Part shown: piece by piece, positions 44,861-57,400 of the stretch
Layout: each line of letters begins with the position of its first letter
How positions within the stretch are numbered: the first letter of the stretch is position 1
NCBI GenBank assembly: GCA_001179505.1
Contig: CDMY01000231.1
Location: 95,562-159,561 of the forward strand
Reading direction: 5' to 3'
Source of the DNA: Vitrella brassicaformis
Taxonomy: Eukaryota > Sar > Vitrellaceae
Length of the DNA: 64,000 nucleotides
Notes under the pieces: model-generated
Told to the model about the DNA's origin: nothing
The model's database searches: none
The model's input: the letters and a program-made list of their open reading frames with translations, nothing else
Program-made: the position numbers and the translations under genes

Positions 44861-46141
44861 ATGCGCCTTGAAGTTGTGGGTGTGTGCAAGTGCTGGGCAC
44901 TTGGCTCCTTGGTTCTATTCTTGCTTCTTCGGGCCATTGAACGTCTATCCTCATGTTATGCTGCTGAGCTGTTGCCTGGCTTCGCTGCGTCCAGCGGGCT
45001 GCTTGACAAGGTGAGAAGGCGAGGCGGGTGTCATGGCGCGGCTTTGAGGATGGCATGCTCCCCCTTCCCCATTCTGTTCGATTGCGATGGTGTTCTCGCC
45101 GACACCGAGAGAGATGCGCACCGACCTGCATTCAACCAAGCATGTGCGTAGGTACCTATATGTACATACATATGTGAGTGGCCTGCAAGGCACACGCAGC
45201 GCAGCGCACCAAGCATGCCTTCCACCCATCTGATTTTTTTACCTCTTGGATGCCCTGTGTGCTGTATGTACCTGCAGTTCGCGAGAAGGGGTTCGACGAC
45301 GTGTGGGGTGTGGATCTGTACGGCCACCTGCTGGAGGTGGGAGGCGGCAAAGAGAGAATGACGGCCTACTGGAATGAAAAGGAGGGCGGCTGGCCCGACG
45401 GCTACCGCACGCCAGAGGAGCAGGCGGCCCTGGTCAAGGAGCTGCATTTGCGGAAGACGGCCATATTCAACGACCTCATCAACCAGGGACAAGTCCCACT
45501 GAGGCCGGGGGTACGCTACGCTACACTACACCACTCAGAGGGACCTGAGGGGAGGGCAGAGAGCGTATGTTATGTCCTGGTTTGGTTGCTGTATCTATGT
45601 GCCTGTGCAGGTCGCACGCATAGTGGATGAGGCCATCGCTGCAGGCTGTCCACTCGCCGTCTGTTCCACAAGCAGTGACAAGGCAGTCACGAACCTGGTC
45701 AACGTCCTGCTCGGTCCCCAGCGGGCCCCCCGCTTCCGCATCTTCGCCGGCGACATTGTGGCCAAGAAGAAGCCAAGCCCCGACATCTATCTTCTGGCGG
45801 CGCAACAGATGAACCTCGACCCATCCAAGTCAGTGCAGTGAGTGTGTGATCAGATCAACACAGCACACCCAATCAGCTCAGCACGTGTTGCTTGGCAAGC
45901 TGTCGATTGGATTGCATTCGTTGGTCTGTTCTGTGCATCCAGGTGTTTGGTGATAGAGGACAGCGGGATAGGTCTGAAGGCTGCCAAGGCGGCGGGGATG
46001 CGGTGTGTGGTGACCAAATCATCCTACACCCAAAATGAAGACTTCTCCGGGGCCGACATGGTCATTGCCGAGCTGGGGGACCCCCCACACCAGTGTGTAT
46101 CACTGGACGAGCTGGCGAGAGTGCTGTCAGTCGGTGTCTGA
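44861..46141 (+). CDS. CbbY-type HAD phosphatase, probably plastid-targeted
   Basis: Four exons (44861-45143, 45278-45510, 45611-45828, 45943-46141), phases consistent, 310 aa. HAD motif I is LFDCDGVLADTE, motif II AVCSTSSDKA, motif III KKKPSPD and motif IV VIEDSGIGLKAAKAAG, so the catalytic set is complete. The cap segment (FREKGFDDVWGVDLY, MTAYWNEKEGGW) resembles plastid CbbY-like proteins, which remove phosphate from inhibitory sugar bisphosphates such as xylulose bisphosphate around Rubisco. About 70 residues precede motif I and contain a hydrophobic segment (ALGSLVLFLLLRAIE), consistent with a signal or bipartite plastid sequence; this is inference. Divergent from PDS5. Confidence 0.92.
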
Positions 46142-46363
46142 CTGACTGATCCAGTGATCGATTAGATCATGTTTACCTGCCGAGGGGTGCGGTGCGTCTT
46201 GATGAGAGAGAGAGAGAGAGGTGCATATGTGTGTGTGTATCGACAGACAGACAGACAGACAGAGATTACGTCCGTCGTAAACAAAAGGCTCACACCATGT
46301 TGGTTCATTTCACTCGTTCATTCCGCACCAGCCCATGATCATACAATTTACACCATTTGTCGT

Positions 46364-47600
46364 TCACCTGACAACTGCTGCCCTGCCCATTCTCTCCTCG
46401 TTGACGCCATTGAGTACAGTGTCAATGGGCGCCACCATGGCGTTGTCATCCAGACTGGCCGCCTCCCTGAACCCACCTCTCTCATAGTACTGCCTTAGCC
46501 TTCCTGACCCGTCATCGTCACAGATCAGCACCACGTAGTTGTAGCCCTGCCTTGCCAGGTCCCTCGCCGCCTCCTGCAGCAGCCGCCACCCAAGCCCCTG
46601 CCCGCGGTGCCCCTCGTCGATCTTCATCCACATAAACGGAGCCATCCTCACTTGTGGTGGCTGCCTGGGGCCGTCGCTACACGATCCGTCAATGTCGCTG
46701 ATGAGTCGGTCGAGGGCTGGTGATGACCGCCCCTCTCTCTGCCAGCCGGACGAGCCGACAGATTTGCCCTTGTAGATGAGGCGGCACTCGTATGTGGTCT
46801 TGACGCGGCCCTCGAGCAGCATCTTCTTCAGGAATCGCGGCTTGAGGAAGTTGTCGGGCCACTTATAAGTGGGCCGGGTCTCAAATGAGTATGCCGCCTC
46901 GTCGATGGGCATCTTGATGACGTGTTCGCTCGTGAGGCCATCGAACAGTGATGACGCCCTTGACTTGACCATCGCCCACGGGAGCGACTGGATGATCTTG
47001 CTTTGGTCAACCTCTCGTCCAGTGAGCCTCTCAGCCAGCAAAACAGCATAGGTCAGGCAGTTGGCCTGATAGAGGCTGAAGGGCGCCGCCTCGTCTTGGC
47101 CCCAGATGGTGGCATCTAGGTCCCCTGATGCCGTCACATCCAGCACATTCCCCTCTGCCAGCAGGACGGCATCTCGTGGCATGCGCCTCAGCGTCACACG
47201 CCGTACCCGTCCCTGCACTGTCTGGCCTGTCAGCAGACGTGCCACAGTGGTCAGCTGCGTGGCATTCTCGGGCAAGAAGTCGTAATGGCGGATGAGTGGC
47301 CGGCCTGTTGACCCCTCCGTCTTCACTATGATGCCCTGATGCACCCGAAGCCACCATGGGCCACCTGTCACTCACACAAGCACAATCATCCACAGCGAGT
47401 GCAGATCTGTGGCATGCACTCTTGTTGCCGTTTCTCATCTCACCTGCCAGAGGGTATGCCTTGAGCCATATTGACGTCTGAGCGCCACCGCGGACGAACG
47501 CTTCCACGCATCGAGGAGGAGCCGGCAGCCGCATCAATGACCAAAGCAGGACTTGAAGACAGATCCAGCTCAGGCATAGCTTGTGCTGCTCTCTCATCAT
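46364..47600 (-). CDS. plastid-type pre-sequence + unknown domain + GNAT acetyltransferase
   Basis: Two exons, 47444-47600 and 46364-47364, joined in phase 1, give 385 aa. The N terminus has a signal-peptide-like core (LSWICLQVLLWSLM) followed by VEAFVRGG, a Phe-containing bipartite plastid signal. Residues ~50-190 contain WWLRVHQGIIVK, HYDFLPEN, and YQANCLTYAVLLAERL; the His and Cys in that order recall papain-like (PPPDE/LRAT-type) folds, but I cannot confirm that. The C-terminal ~130 residues are a GNAT N-acetyltransferase: MWMKIDEGHRGQGLGWRLL (acetyl-CoA loop R-G-x-G-x-G), YVVLICDDDG, YYERGGF. The start at 47600 is one of two adjacent ATGs. Divergent from LSM12 (206 bp). Confidence 0.75.
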
Positions 47601-47806
47601 CAGGAGTCACCGAAACGACCATCCCCTCCTTCTATCTGCGAGCTAAGCCTGGAGATGTGGATCGCGGAGCTGCCAAACTGAGGGCGTTGGACAGGAGGGC
47701 GACGGGTTAGTGAGGGCGGACGGGGTTTGACAGAGCAAAACGACAGCGGCAGCGAGGAGGACTCGGGACTTTCCCAGCCGCCTGTTGCTGAGTCACGAAA
47801 CGCGCC

Positions 47807-49235
47807 ATGGCCATGTCAGTGTGTCCGCAGTTCCTGGGAGGTGAGCACACACACACACACACAGCGCGGTCGCAACGCGCTGCCGCAGCAAGGCCTGGAT
47901 CTGTAGAGAGGCGGAGGAGATATGTGGCTTTGGCTGAGCTTGGCTGGGTGGTGCACGAGTGACAAGATCTGTGCATCTTGGCCTGTGAATCGGTCATCCG
48001 GTATGTGTTCTGTGTCTGTTGTGCTGTGTGTTGTGTGTTAGCCCCCATTGTTGTGAAGCTCACGACGGGTGACAAGTACATGGGTGAGCTCTTCTGCTAC
48101 GACATCAGTGCCGAGTGCGTCATACTGAGTGAGTGGAGTGAGTGAACCACTGGACAGCCAGCCACACACACCGACACAGCCCATCTGTGCCCCCGGGGAT
48201 CTCACCCACCCCTCATCGGTGTGGTATATCCTTGTTTGTGTGACTGCGGCTTGCCCAGGGGAGGAGGGGGCCGATGGCGCAACGAATTACCGCGTCATCA
48301 ATTTCAACGTCATTGGAGATGTCTCAGCTGCTGGCGCGCCCAAGAAGGTAGGCAACCAAGCGACAGGGGGACGGAGACGGGGGGAAGAGATGGTTTTCGT
48401 CGTGTGGCTGTTTGTTATCTATCTGCAGGAGATTGATCCGCACCTGCCGGCCATTCCCGATGAGTGGCTGGAGCATCGCCGGCGCGAGGCCAAGGAGAAG
48501 GCCGCCAAGGAAAGGCGCACATGGGGCGTGGGGGTCAGCAAGGACGCACAGGACCTCTTCGACTTCCTCCACAAGACGTGAGTGAGCACTCATTCGGAAG
48601 CTATATAGCTGCCTGCCTGCCTGCCTGACCAAAACGACACTCCTCACCTTGATTGCCCGCTCATCCTGCTCTCGCTCCTGTGTGTGACGCGATTGGTTTG
48701 CGGCTTTTGTCGCTCTGTCTGTTAGTGCTCCGGAGCATGAGCTTCGTTGGGACAAGCAGGACATCATCTGCTTCGGTGTGAGGGTCCGGCCGCCATACCT
48801 CCCCGACAAGTGCTCTGGCGGTGACCCCAAGGCGCAAGAACGAATCAAGAAAATCGTAAGCGGAGCAAACAACAAACATGAGTGAATGTCCGAGTGTCTG
48901 TCTCCCTGTGTTGCTCGACCGACCAGCTGGCGAACTTCCACGCCAAGAGGCAGAAGCGCGCCCGCGAGCAGGCCGAAAAGGACCGCGAGCCGGCCGCCGT
49001 TTCTGCCAACCAATCCCAGTCCCATGTGCACACCCCCTCGACGCAGTCCTCGAGCCCCGTGCACCCGTCGCCCTTATCCTACCACCCCAGCCCCAACAGC
49101 AAGGCCGCCCACCTGCCCAATGGCGTCAGTGTGCCCTCCAAGGGCTCCCCGGCCGACAAGGCTCGTGTGTCGCCCCAGGTGACGCCCAAGCAAAACGAGG
49201 CCAGCGAGGCCAACGACATGGTCATGGCGGGATGA
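47807..49235 (+). CDS. LSM12: LSM12 homologue (LSm + AD domain)
   Basis: Six exons (47807-47840, 48042-48128, 48259-48347, 48429-48577, 48726-48855, 48927-49235), phases consistent, 265 aa. The N-terminal Sm-like fold is visible as VVKLTTGDKYMGELFCYDISAECVI and YRVINFNVI, followed by the anticodon-binding-like AD domain: GVGVSKDAQDLFDFLHKT, LRWDKQDIICFGVRVRPPY, ERIKKILANF. This order is diagnostic for LSM12, a cytoplasmic RNA-associated protein that joins ataxin-2 type complexes. A linker of about 35 residues between the domains is rich in Arg/Lys/Glu. The C-terminal ~90 residues are Pro/Ser/His-rich and disordered, absent from the short animal protein. Confidence 0.93.
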
Positions 49236-50646
49236 TGGGATGGACAAGGGGCGAGGGGCGAGGAGGGAGGGGCGTGGCATCAGTTGTGTCTTACGTGTGT
49301 TGGTGTGTGTATGGATGGTACGTACGGATCGGATCTTTCTTCTCTTTGGGTGGCGAATGGAATCATGGGCAGGGCAGCCAGTGATTCTGTCTGACTGACT
49401 TGTTGTCGGCCCGGCCGATCGCTTTTGTGCGGTCGGTGCTGTGTGCACCGCACCGCCTGCTGCAGGCTTGGCTGAATGAAGGCTTGCAGCACGTCGGTCC
49501 CTGCAAAGAGCGCACACGACCCGACCAAAGCCACCAGCCGCCCGCGTCACTGAGAGACAGACAGACAGACAGGTGGCGTCGTCCGACTTGTTTCCTGTAC
49601 GTGTCTGCCTGCCTGCAAACCTCCCTGCCTGAGACAGAACAGGATGGATGGATGGATGGAGAGAGGGCTCGCTTGCTCTCTCACGGTCCACACACACACG
49701 CACCGCACCTATCTATCTGTTGCGTGTGGGCGCACCGCACCTGTCTGTCCAATGTGATATGGCATAGAGGGGAATACATGAGAACATCCTGCCTGGATGG
49801 ATGGCTGCATGGGGGGGTGGGGGAAGCCAGGTGAGGTGATCGGCCTGCACCCCTGTCACATCCCTTGCAGCAGAGTCTTTATCTTGCTGTGTCTGAAAGT
49901 GGGCCGGTGACTGAGGGAGTCAGTGAGCGTCGTTTCGCTTTCAATGCAATGGCGCCATGTACACCGCAATGCAGTGAGTTGCTGGCCAACAGATGCATCA
50001 GGAGAGAGGACGCTACGCAGCTGGCTGGGCAGGCAGGCCCCGCACACACGCAACTGTGCGTGAGTGTCTCTCTCTCTGTCTCTCTGTGTGTGTGGTGTGA
50101 GAAAGCGAGGCGATCAGATCGGGCGTGCGTGCGTGCATGAGTGTATGCAGGCACACACTGTCCATGGCTATCAGCGCTGTATAGTCCACGTTCGATGGTG
50201 AGTGAGATGGATGGATGGATGACACAATTCAACTGCGATGGATGCCATGCATGGACTCCGGGAAATCCCACTCTCGCAACGCGCCATGCGTTGCCATGCA
50301 TATCGATGATAGATAGCTTTGGACAGACAGACAGACAGATGACCGTGCCGTGCCGCCTCTCTGCATCAATCAATCAATCATCCCTCCCCTCCCCTCCCCG
50401 CCTTGTCCGTCCGCATCCATGCCATGCACAAACACGCAGGTCATGTGTCCTTCCCTCCCTCCCGACCCGACACACATACACACACAAAAACTGCCTGCAT
50501 ACACACAACACACGGTGCGGTGGTGTCCCTTCCTTGCCTGCACCGCACCACATTCTGTTCTGAATGAAAAACTCATGCACACATACATACATACAGCCAT
50601 TCATTCTGAATGAATGGATGGATGGCTGGATGGCTATAGGGTCATG
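49236..50646. other. convergent intergenic, microsatellites, no gene seen
   Basis: 1.4 kb between LSM12 and the SET methyltransferase stops. Contains GACA runs (49556-49572, 50321-50338), GGAT runs (49643-49660, 50208-50220) and TACA runs at about 50581-50595. No exon or RNA gene recognised on either strand. Confidence 0.6.
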
Positions 50647-53548
50647 TTATGTTGGTCCGCGCAGTTTAGAATCGAAGGAGATGGTTTTGCCTCTAATCAT
50701 GGGGAAGTCCACCTGCCGCGCCAAGTCACGCAAGAACTCGGGGATGTCAAGGTCCTCTGCCACAGCCTGTCATGTCAGGACACACATTATGTGCACAGAC
50801 AGACAGACAGACAGATGGACGGATTGGATTGACGGGATGGACCTCACACACACATTAACGTGTGGATGGGATGGGATGGGTGGTCGTGTCGTGTCGGTGG
50901 TCAGCTGACTGACCTCGACTTGCATTTTGACGTTTTTCCTCCTGGCTTTGAGTGCGGCCATTGTCCTCTTGAGTATCCTTTTCTCTTGGAAGCGCATCCT
51001 GACGGCCATCCGCTGGCTCTTGCTCATCATCGAAAAGAGACCTCGATCCGATATCAACGCCTCGTCCTCAGCATCAGTCGTCGGATACCTTCACACACAC
51101 ACACACACCACAGGTGACGGGGTGGTGCGTGTGTGAGTGTGGTCTTGTTGTTCACCTCTGCAGTATCTCGGCACACTGTTCGATGACGGTGTCGAGCACC
51201 CTGTTCTCGAGAGCCTCGCTCAACGGCCTGAAGACAGCGACGTCATATATCGAATGGACATCATGGACAGACAATCTCTCTCCGCCCTTATTTCTCCTAG
51301 CTAACCTGGTGAAGTCGAATCTTGCGAGTGGTCTGTCGCCCAGTGTGGCCTTGTCAATGACCATCAGACGCACAAACTCAAACATCTCAGACGGAAACCT
51401 GCACACCACACAACACACAAACGGATATGCATTGCATTGCATCCATCAATCAGACGAAGACCCACCCCTCCCCTCTGTCTGTGTTGAACGCATTGCATAC
51501 ACACACGCGCAGCGTATCTGACTCACTCACTCCCTCACTTGTCATCTCCGACAGGGAAGAATATCCTGGAGGGCAGCCCCGCCTTGTCGACGAATGCCAT
51601 CTTGTCGTCATAGAGCTCGTCGTTGGGGTCCAGCTGGAAGTCGAGGGACACCGTGTTGTGAGGGTTGCGGTCGAGTGCGAAGCCGTACAGCAGCAGCAGG
51701 TCGGCGTTGCTCTTCTGACCGTAACTCACGTACACCTAAACCACAAGCCGGTGGGGGACACACACGAGATCCGATCCGGACGGTACGGCGGGTAGNNNNN
51801 NNNNNNNNNNNNNNNNNNNNNNNNNNNNNNNNNNNNNNNNNNNNNNNNNNNNNNNNNNNNNNNNNNNNNNNNNNNNNNNNNNNNNNNNNNNNNNNNNNNN
51901 NNNNNNNNNNNNNNNNNNNNNNNNNNNNNNNNNNNNNNNNNNNNNNNNNNNNNNNNNNNNNNNNNNNNNNNNNNNNNNNNNNNNNNNNNNNNNNNNNNNN
52001 NNNNNNNNNNNNNNNNNNNNNNNNNNNNNNNNNNNNNNNNNNNNNNNNNNNNNNNNNNNNNNNNNNNNNNNNNNNNNNNNNNNNNNNNNNNNNNNTGAGT
52101 TGACAAGGAAGGCATAGATAGGACAACGGATGCATATAGAGCGCCTGGCTAACTGGCTGACCTGTTCCATCCTCTTGTAGGCCCTGTCGGTGTAGACCTT
52201 GACGTCATCATCCACCACACGCACCTGTTCCGTTATCGGGTCACCACGCCAACGCTAAACAAACAGGGAGAGAAACAGACAGACAGACAGACAGACGGAC
52301 GGGAGGAAAAATTGCCCGTAGGTGAATGTCCGTCGGTGACTGCAGTGAAGGGTCGGCCGGCCGCCCGTTTGTTTAATTAGCTAGGTAGGTACCTTGAGGA
52401 AAGCACTGGGTGACTCGGCGGTGATGAATGACGAAGAGAAGGGGCTGTGGTTGATCAGATCGGCATACGGCACCATCGCTATCTCCTCCCTCTGGTATCA
52501 GACAGACACCCAAAACAGTAAGTAACACGATCGGTGTAGTGTGTACGAGTGAGGGCATGGCATGGTGTGAGCTCGCTGACTGACCTCCTTAGACGTCGAT
52601 TTGCCGAGCTGCAGCCTGATGGACCGGCTGAAGATTTGAATGAAGGCCCACAGCCACGCCTCAAACGTGAAGACGTCCTGCATGCATGGCATGGCATGGA
52701 CATGGACCGGGAGGGAGGGAGGGAGGGAGGGAGTGTGTGATTAGTTGATCATGCATTGCAGGGCAGGCAGCGCAAGAGCAATCAGTCACTGTGTGGGGGC
52801 TAGGCTAGGCAGTGTAGTCTCACCTACCTCAGGGAACATTTCAGGTTTCTTGGTCAGGACGAGGGACCTGACGCGGTCGTACTCGTTGAGCAGTTTCTCG
52901 CGGAGGGACCTACGTCAAACACAAAAGGACAGAAAGCGATAAGGGCCTAACTCTGTCGTACGTAGACAGACAAGATGCGACGTGTGTGTGTGTGAATACG
53001 CACGTTGCTGTGATGAATGCTTGTGAGCCCCTCAGCAGTTCCACGTCCTCCTCAGGCCACACAAACGTGGGGTTTACCTCCTGCAACATATAATTACACC
53101 GATCACACTTGCTCCATGCACATGGCACACCTCGCCCGCCCTTGCTGCATGCTGCCTCTGTCGGCGGGCTGGACTGGGCTGGGCTGTGCAGCCATCGACC
53201 TACTCCCTCACCTCTATGGTGGGCAGCACATCCAGGTAAGGGAAAAAGAACGAGTCATCTCCCTTGGCCCGCTCGTGGATCAGCAGCAACGCTATCGCTA
53301 TGTGCTCAGACATACCACTGCAAAACACATACACACATCAAGTGTCCCAATGAGCACAGTGCATCACATCATCTCGCCGTGCCGTGGTGGTTGCTCGTGT
53401 GTGTGTTACTCGTCGACGATGTCTGGTCCGAAGACCCGCCTGGCAGCGTCCTTGGTGAAGCAAAGCCTCAGCGGCACCGACAGGACCTCCTCATTCACGT
53501 CGAGCTGTTTCTTGGCCAACAGACCCCTACCGGCTGACTCGCCTGAGG

Positions 53549-53579
<31 letters not shown>

Positions 53580-54347
53580 CACACACAAAACGGTCCTCCC
53601 TCTTTGTGTGAGTGTGTGTGTGTGTGTGTGTATCAGCTCTCTACCGGCGTTCTCGTCCATGACGTCAGTTGCGAGGAGGCATGCATGTGGTGCCAGTCCC
53701 CACTCCGACTTCTCACTCAAGTACACTCCATTCGCAAACAACCAGCCCGCCAACGCCTCGTTCTGCTGAACCTGAAGCAATCAAACACACCGCCCACCAA
53801 AGCAGCGAGTGAAAGATCACCGACCGAATGGGTCGTTGCGCACCGTCCCATGTTGGATACGCACCTTGATATCGTCGCTCGTTAGTCCTCTGAGCCCCCT
53901 GAGTTTGGATGTGGTGGCCGCCCCTGGCCTGTCAGTCTGTCCCCGGGTCTTCTCCCAGAGGGACCTGTCGTCCCTGAAGAGATCTGTCACATTCCGCTCC
54001 CCCATGACGACCTCCACCAGCGGCCCCTCCAGAGGCGACAGGATGTCCTTGACAGATGGACTCTCGGGACGGCTCTGCGCCAACAACCGGCGATGAGGCC
54101 TCCTGTCACTTCCCCTGACTCTCACACCTGCACGCAACACCGGACAAAAAGAGACGAGGCCTTGTGTGCATCTGACGTCTGCAGGCCGCGGTGATGTGGT
54201 GGCTTCAGAGTGAGTGTTGTGCGAGATCTGCAAGGCAGCCGTGCGCTCCTTACCCGATGGCGCTATGAATGTCATGTGCTGCCTGTTCCATGCATCTGCT
54301 GCCTCGAGGAAGCCCAGCAAGCATGCTACAGCCACTTGAACCACCAT
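50647..54347 (-). CDS. SET methyltransferase of the Rubisco LSMT / SETD6 type
   Basis: Fifteen exons: 54254-54347, 53865-54127, 53645-53771, 53410-53542, 53212-53317, 53004-53080, 52828-52909, 52585-52677, 52393-52491, 52162-52254, 51539-51735, 51306-51398, 51156-51227, 50914-51088, 50647-50766; all phases fit, 607 aa. A hydrophobic start (VVQVAVACLLGFLEAADAW) suggests a signal or plastid leader. The split SET domain shows GRGLLAKKQLDVNEEVLSVP, HIAIALLLIHERAKG, MVPYADLINHSPFSSSF (NHS SAM site) and EQVYVSYGQKSNADLLLLYGF (catalytic Tyr), then an LSMT substrate-binding helical domain (LENRVLDTVIEQCAEILQRY). Substrates in this family are plastid enzymes such as Rubisco or aldolase, or ribosomal proteins; the target here is unknown. 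The 300-N gap lies inside the intron between 52162 and 51735, and EQ|VYVSYG joins without missing residues. Confidence 0.92.
51796..52095. other. assembly gap, 300 N, inside an intron
   Basis: Exactly 300 unknown bases, the same as the first gap, so the length is likely nominal. Both flanking exons of the SET methyltransferase are complete and in phase, and the conserved EQVYVSYG motif spans the junction, so no coding sequence seems lost. Confidence 0.97.
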
Positions 54348-54441
54348 CAGTTGGTTGGTAGTTGCGTTTAACGAGCCGAGCTCAGCTCGCAAGTGGAAAT
54401 AAACCGAAATAAACGCCCCTCTCTGGGTCTGCTAAACTGAT

Positions 54442-57400
54442 GTGGGTTTCGTACTGGCGACCTCGTGCGTTGCGCAGCCAGTCGACGAAGTGTTCGTTGA
54501 TACGGATGGAGGGGCAGATCCTAATGATCCTATTCCCTGCGAGCCGACTGACCCTGCCACATTCCCAGCGCCCTGCGCCAAGTTCGTCCCCGGCGTGAGC
54601 ACCGCGAGTTTTGACCCCGACACCCCCGCTGAGCCTGTCAACCTTTTCCTTGGTCAGCAGATGACGCAGAAAGCAGCTCCACGCCGCGCACTGGCTGCAT
54701 GCTTTCGGTCCTGACGTGCCTGTCTGCAGGCATCCGGTACGCCACCGCCGAGCGCTTCAAGCCGGCCCAAGAGGTACGTACAGTACGGACTGGACCATAT
54801 TACGGGGGCAGCCGAGAAGACGGGGGACTGTGTATGGCGTGGCTTCAGGTAGTCTATCAACAGCCGGAGTCATTCAATGTCGCCGAAAACAAAGGCAACG
54901 CGTGCATCAGTGGGTGTGGTTTGACAGTCAACACTGACGCCATCTGCGAGTCTCCCAACGGCGTGGAGAGTGAGGATTGCCTCTTCCTTTCCATCTGGCG
55001 GCCCACAGTTCTGACCGAGATCAGGAGACAGATCACGATCGTCTTACACGGAGGCGGCTTCCTTGCCGGGAGCGGCATGGCCGATTTCTCGTATGTCGAG
55101 GAGTTGGCACGACGAACAGGTCGGTCGGTCGGTCGGTCAGTGATGATAAATGGTGGACCTGCGCTGACTCGTCGTGGATTGATTCATTCAGGTGGCTTGG
55201 TGGTTTCCATAAATTACCGCCTGGGCATCCTCGGGTGGCTGTCTTCGTTCACAATCAATCCCCGGCAATGCCGGACTCACTGATGTGTGGGCGGCTTTGG
55301 GATGGCTCAAGAGATACGCCACAGTATGTATATGTGTCACTCGCCTCTCAACCACACGTCATCACTCATCCAGCTACCCATCTACCCACCCACCCACCCA
55401 CCCACCTACCTACCTGTCTGTCTGTCTGTCTGTCTGTTTGTCTATCTGTTTGTCTATCTATTTGTGGGATGGATGCGCACCCCCTGAATGCAGTACTTTG
55501 TGGGTGAGGTGTGCGAAGGTTCGGGGGGCGTTAGGAGACTGTGTCGCTTCGACGAATTGACCATAAAGATCTGGGGCTTCAGTGCGGGAGCCAAGCTGGC
55601 AGCGGTGGGTGCGCAACCAACCAGTCCTGCCTACCTGATTGATTGATTGGTTGATTGAGCGCGCCGCGGTCTGTGTGTCTGTATCTGTTTGCAGTGTCTG
55701 TTGACCAGCCCTGCGACACCGATATTTACGGGGCTACAGCTGGAGCAGATAGACCGAGTGATTCTGTCAAGTGGCAGCTGGGGCCTGCCACTTCGCGACT
55801 CCAAGCTCCTCAAAATTCAGACGGAGACCATTCTCAAAACACTCAAGTAAGTCACACACTGAGCGTGATCTGTTCGTTGTCTGTGCGTTATCTCTCGGTG
55901 GGGACAGGTGCATCGGTTTGCTCGAGCACCTGCAGGTCGATGAAGACAACGGCGCCTTCATTGTACAAGATAGTGTGATCACGTGGCTCGAGGTATGCAT
56001 AAATGGCACACAGCAGGAACACTAGCACTACGGAGGGTGGCTGCCATGGTACCCGGCCCCACACACTATGACAGAACGCTGACGTGGAGAAGATACGATT
56101 GGCTACTGCTGCGGGCGTGGCGGTAAGCAAGCACAATACAGCTTGTCTATCTGAGTGTGGACAGTGGTGCGTGTGTCCGTCAATGCAGGCTGTTGTACTG
56201 GCTGACTTCTCCCATATAGCCACCCCTTATGGCCCGGTGGGCGTGCCTCCCTTCATACCGGGGACCGACTGCGTCCAAGACCTCAAAGTGGGCCGCCTGC
56301 CCTGCCCTGCCCTGCAACACACACGAACACACCAACCAGATGTAGATTTGTGCTCCCTCTTTCCGCAGCAAGGGAAGCTGTTCGGGGCAGTATCAGACGA
56401 GGCAAAAGGGCCGAGGTTTCTCATCACCGGAGGCAAGAACGAAGGAACCCTCTTCATCCGATCGGTGGGCGACTGAGTCGGCTCCCGGGGATCCTTCAGG
56501 AGTGTTCCAACCTCACCACTTGTGCGTCTGGTGTGGGCACTTTTTGGGCTTGCTGTCGGGCCTCCCAGGTTCATCCATCATCTCCAAGCTCGTCTTCAAT
56601 CCCTTAACATACACGTACGTAGGCCGCCCATTACGTACTGGCTTGTCTCACCCTCTGTCTCTCTGTCTCTCTGTCTGTCTGGTCGGTCGTCTGTGTATGT
56701 ATGTGTGTGGGTGTGTGTGGGTGTATGTGTTCAGGATCGCGCTGTTAGCGCTCTTCGGCTGGGACGCCTCGTGCCTAATGTACCAGTACCCTTCAAGGTG
56801 AGTGAGGCACCCACAAACGCACATAGGGAACCCATCCAACAAACACATGTGCACCTATCGTGTGTGTGCCATCCGTCTGACAGCGGCAAGGATGATGGTG
56901 AGCCGAGTGACGGTCTTGGCAGCAGCCCCGATCTCATCAGCAGTGTGTCTAGCCTGGTCAGCGAGAGAGTGACCGAGTCACTTATTGACTCATTCCGACG
57001 TGTTGGTGGTGGTGTGTGTGTCAGTATGGTGATAGTTACTACTCGTGCTCGGCCCGCGCCCTCTGCAAGGCACTGGCTGCGAGCGGGCACACATGCTATG
57101 GCAGTTTCTACGAGGCGGGATGGGATTATTCCGCCCCCACAGTCATGACGGATGCGGTGGCACCCAAGGGCGGACAATTTGATATCTACAGGAGTTTCTG
57201 CTTCTTGCCCGGCACCACCTGCCACCTTGAGGAACAGGCGAGTGCTACGGAACAGACACCTACACGCACTCACCGAACTAGTTAGTGCCCGTCTGTCGGT
57301 GTGCAGATGTGGGCCCTCGGCAATGGACAGAGGATCTTCACCAAAGAGAGGACTGGCGCAACTGACGATTTCCTGTTCTCTGATTCACCGCTTGCCACTG

